A DNA stretch of 64,000 nucleotides from Acinetobacter vivianii. GTDB taxonomy: Bacteria; Pseudomonadota; Gammaproteobacteria; Pseudomonadales; Moraxellaceae. Where the stretch lies: positions 1-64,000 of the forward strand of contig NZ_BMDR01000010.1 in NCBI RefSeq assembly GCF_014635885.1, read 5' to 3'. Below are positions 63,715 through 64,000 of the stretch, piece by piece. The position numbers were made by a program, and so were the translations under genes. A model generated the notes under the pieces. That model was given only the letters and a program-made list of their open reading frames with translations. It did not search any database and was not told the origin of the DNA. Each line of letters starts with the position of its first letter. Within the stretch, counting starts at the first letter, position 1.

Positions 63715-64000
63715 ATGCAATATAGAAAATTAGGTCAAACTGATATTGATGTAAGTGTGATTGCCCTTGGTACGATGACTTGGGGTGAACAGAATTCTGA
63801 ATCTGAAGCCCACGAGCAACTGGATTATGCAGTAGAGCAAGGCGTAAATCTAATCGATACTGCTGAAATGTATCCAGTACCACCGAAACCGGAGACACAG
63901 GGCTTAACTGAAAAATATATAGGGACATGGTTAAAGCAGTCACAGAAACGGGACCAAGTCCTGATTGCCAGCAAAGTGGTAGGCCGTTCAGGAAAACTCA
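63715..64000 (+). CDS. Aldo/keto reductase, N-terminal part
   Basis: The gene runs off the right edge; 95 residues are visible. They show the aldo/keto reductase start MQYRKLGQTDIDVS, GTMTWG, and the active-site block GVNLIDTAEMYPVPP with the catalytic Asp and Tyr. The insertion PVPPKPETQGLTEKYIG after the Tyr is typical of the Tas-like group of NADPH-dependent reductases. It follows the flavin monooxygenase in the same orientation. Confidence 0.88.
   Translation, partial: MQYRKLGQTDIDVSVIALGTMTWGEQNSESEAHEQLDYAVEQGVNLIDTAEMYPVPPKPETQGLTEKYIGTWLKQSQKRDQVLIASKVVGRSGKL

Overview
The window reads as a chromosomal segment of a gamma-proteobacterium of the genus Acinetobacter. The main reasons are the gene order pcaF-B-D-K-C-H-G followed by quiB-C-X-A at the left end, an adeRS-adeABC drug-efflux locus at the right end with the AdeR-type tandem 10-bp repeat between the divergent operons, and moderate AT-rich base composition. 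The species cannot be fixed from the sequence alone.

Layout. (1) 1-12067: the distal part of a protocatechuate/quinate operon. QuiA, QuiB and QuiC convert quinate and shikimate to protocatechuate in or at the periplasm, QuiX is the outer-membrane porin, PcaK imports aromatic acids, and PcaHG, PcaB, PcaC, PcaD and PcaF open and cleave the ring to acetyl-CoA and succinyl-CoA. A strong terminator closes the operon. A 256-bp intercistronic stretch with several inverted repeats separates pca from qui. (2) 12123-29845: a purine and ureide nitrogen-scavenging region. Urate permease, FAD urate hydroxylase, HIU hydrolase, OHCU decarboxylase, PuuE allantoinase, allantoicase and ureidoglycolate lyase make a complete route from urate to glyoxylate and urea. 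The same region holds a porin, a FadR-type GntR regulator, a 2OG-Fe(II) oxygenase, an NMT1/THI5-like ABC importer with an 8-oxoguanine-deaminase-like amidohydrolase, two unrecognised AT-rich membrane proteins and a LysR regulator. (3) 30008-41068: a Rieske oxygenase, then the histidine-utilisation genes hutCD and hutUHTIG, then glutamate dehydrogenase. (4) 41134-45306: an SDR/enoyl-CoA hydratase pair with an AraC regulator, and a MocR-type regulator. (5) 45368-53820: a cyanide-insensitive-type bd oxidase with its small DUF2474 subunit, an unknown gene, a small membrane protein, a YdeP/FdhF-like molybdoenzyme with FdhD, and a DyP peroxidase. (6) 53828-64000: a thioesterase, adeABC/adeRS, a flavin monooxygenase and the start of an aldo/keto reductase.

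The most interesting signals are regulatory. Sigma-54 (-24/-12) promoter matches with exact GG-N10-GC spacing lie before uraD, the urate hydroxylase, the ABC importer operon and, more weakly, allantoicase. Three of them are accompanied by a shared GGTC-n-GACC/ACTGGT-type palindrome that fits the neighbouring GntR regulator. Immediately downstream of the predicted start of the ABC importer transcript lies a 116-nt RNA that folds, by eye, into a closing stem, a side hairpin and a perfectly packed four-way junction. It is followed by a hairpin that would bury the ribosome binding site of the importer. This is a strong candidate for an undescribed (or at least unassigned here) cis-regulatory RNA controlling purine-related uptake.
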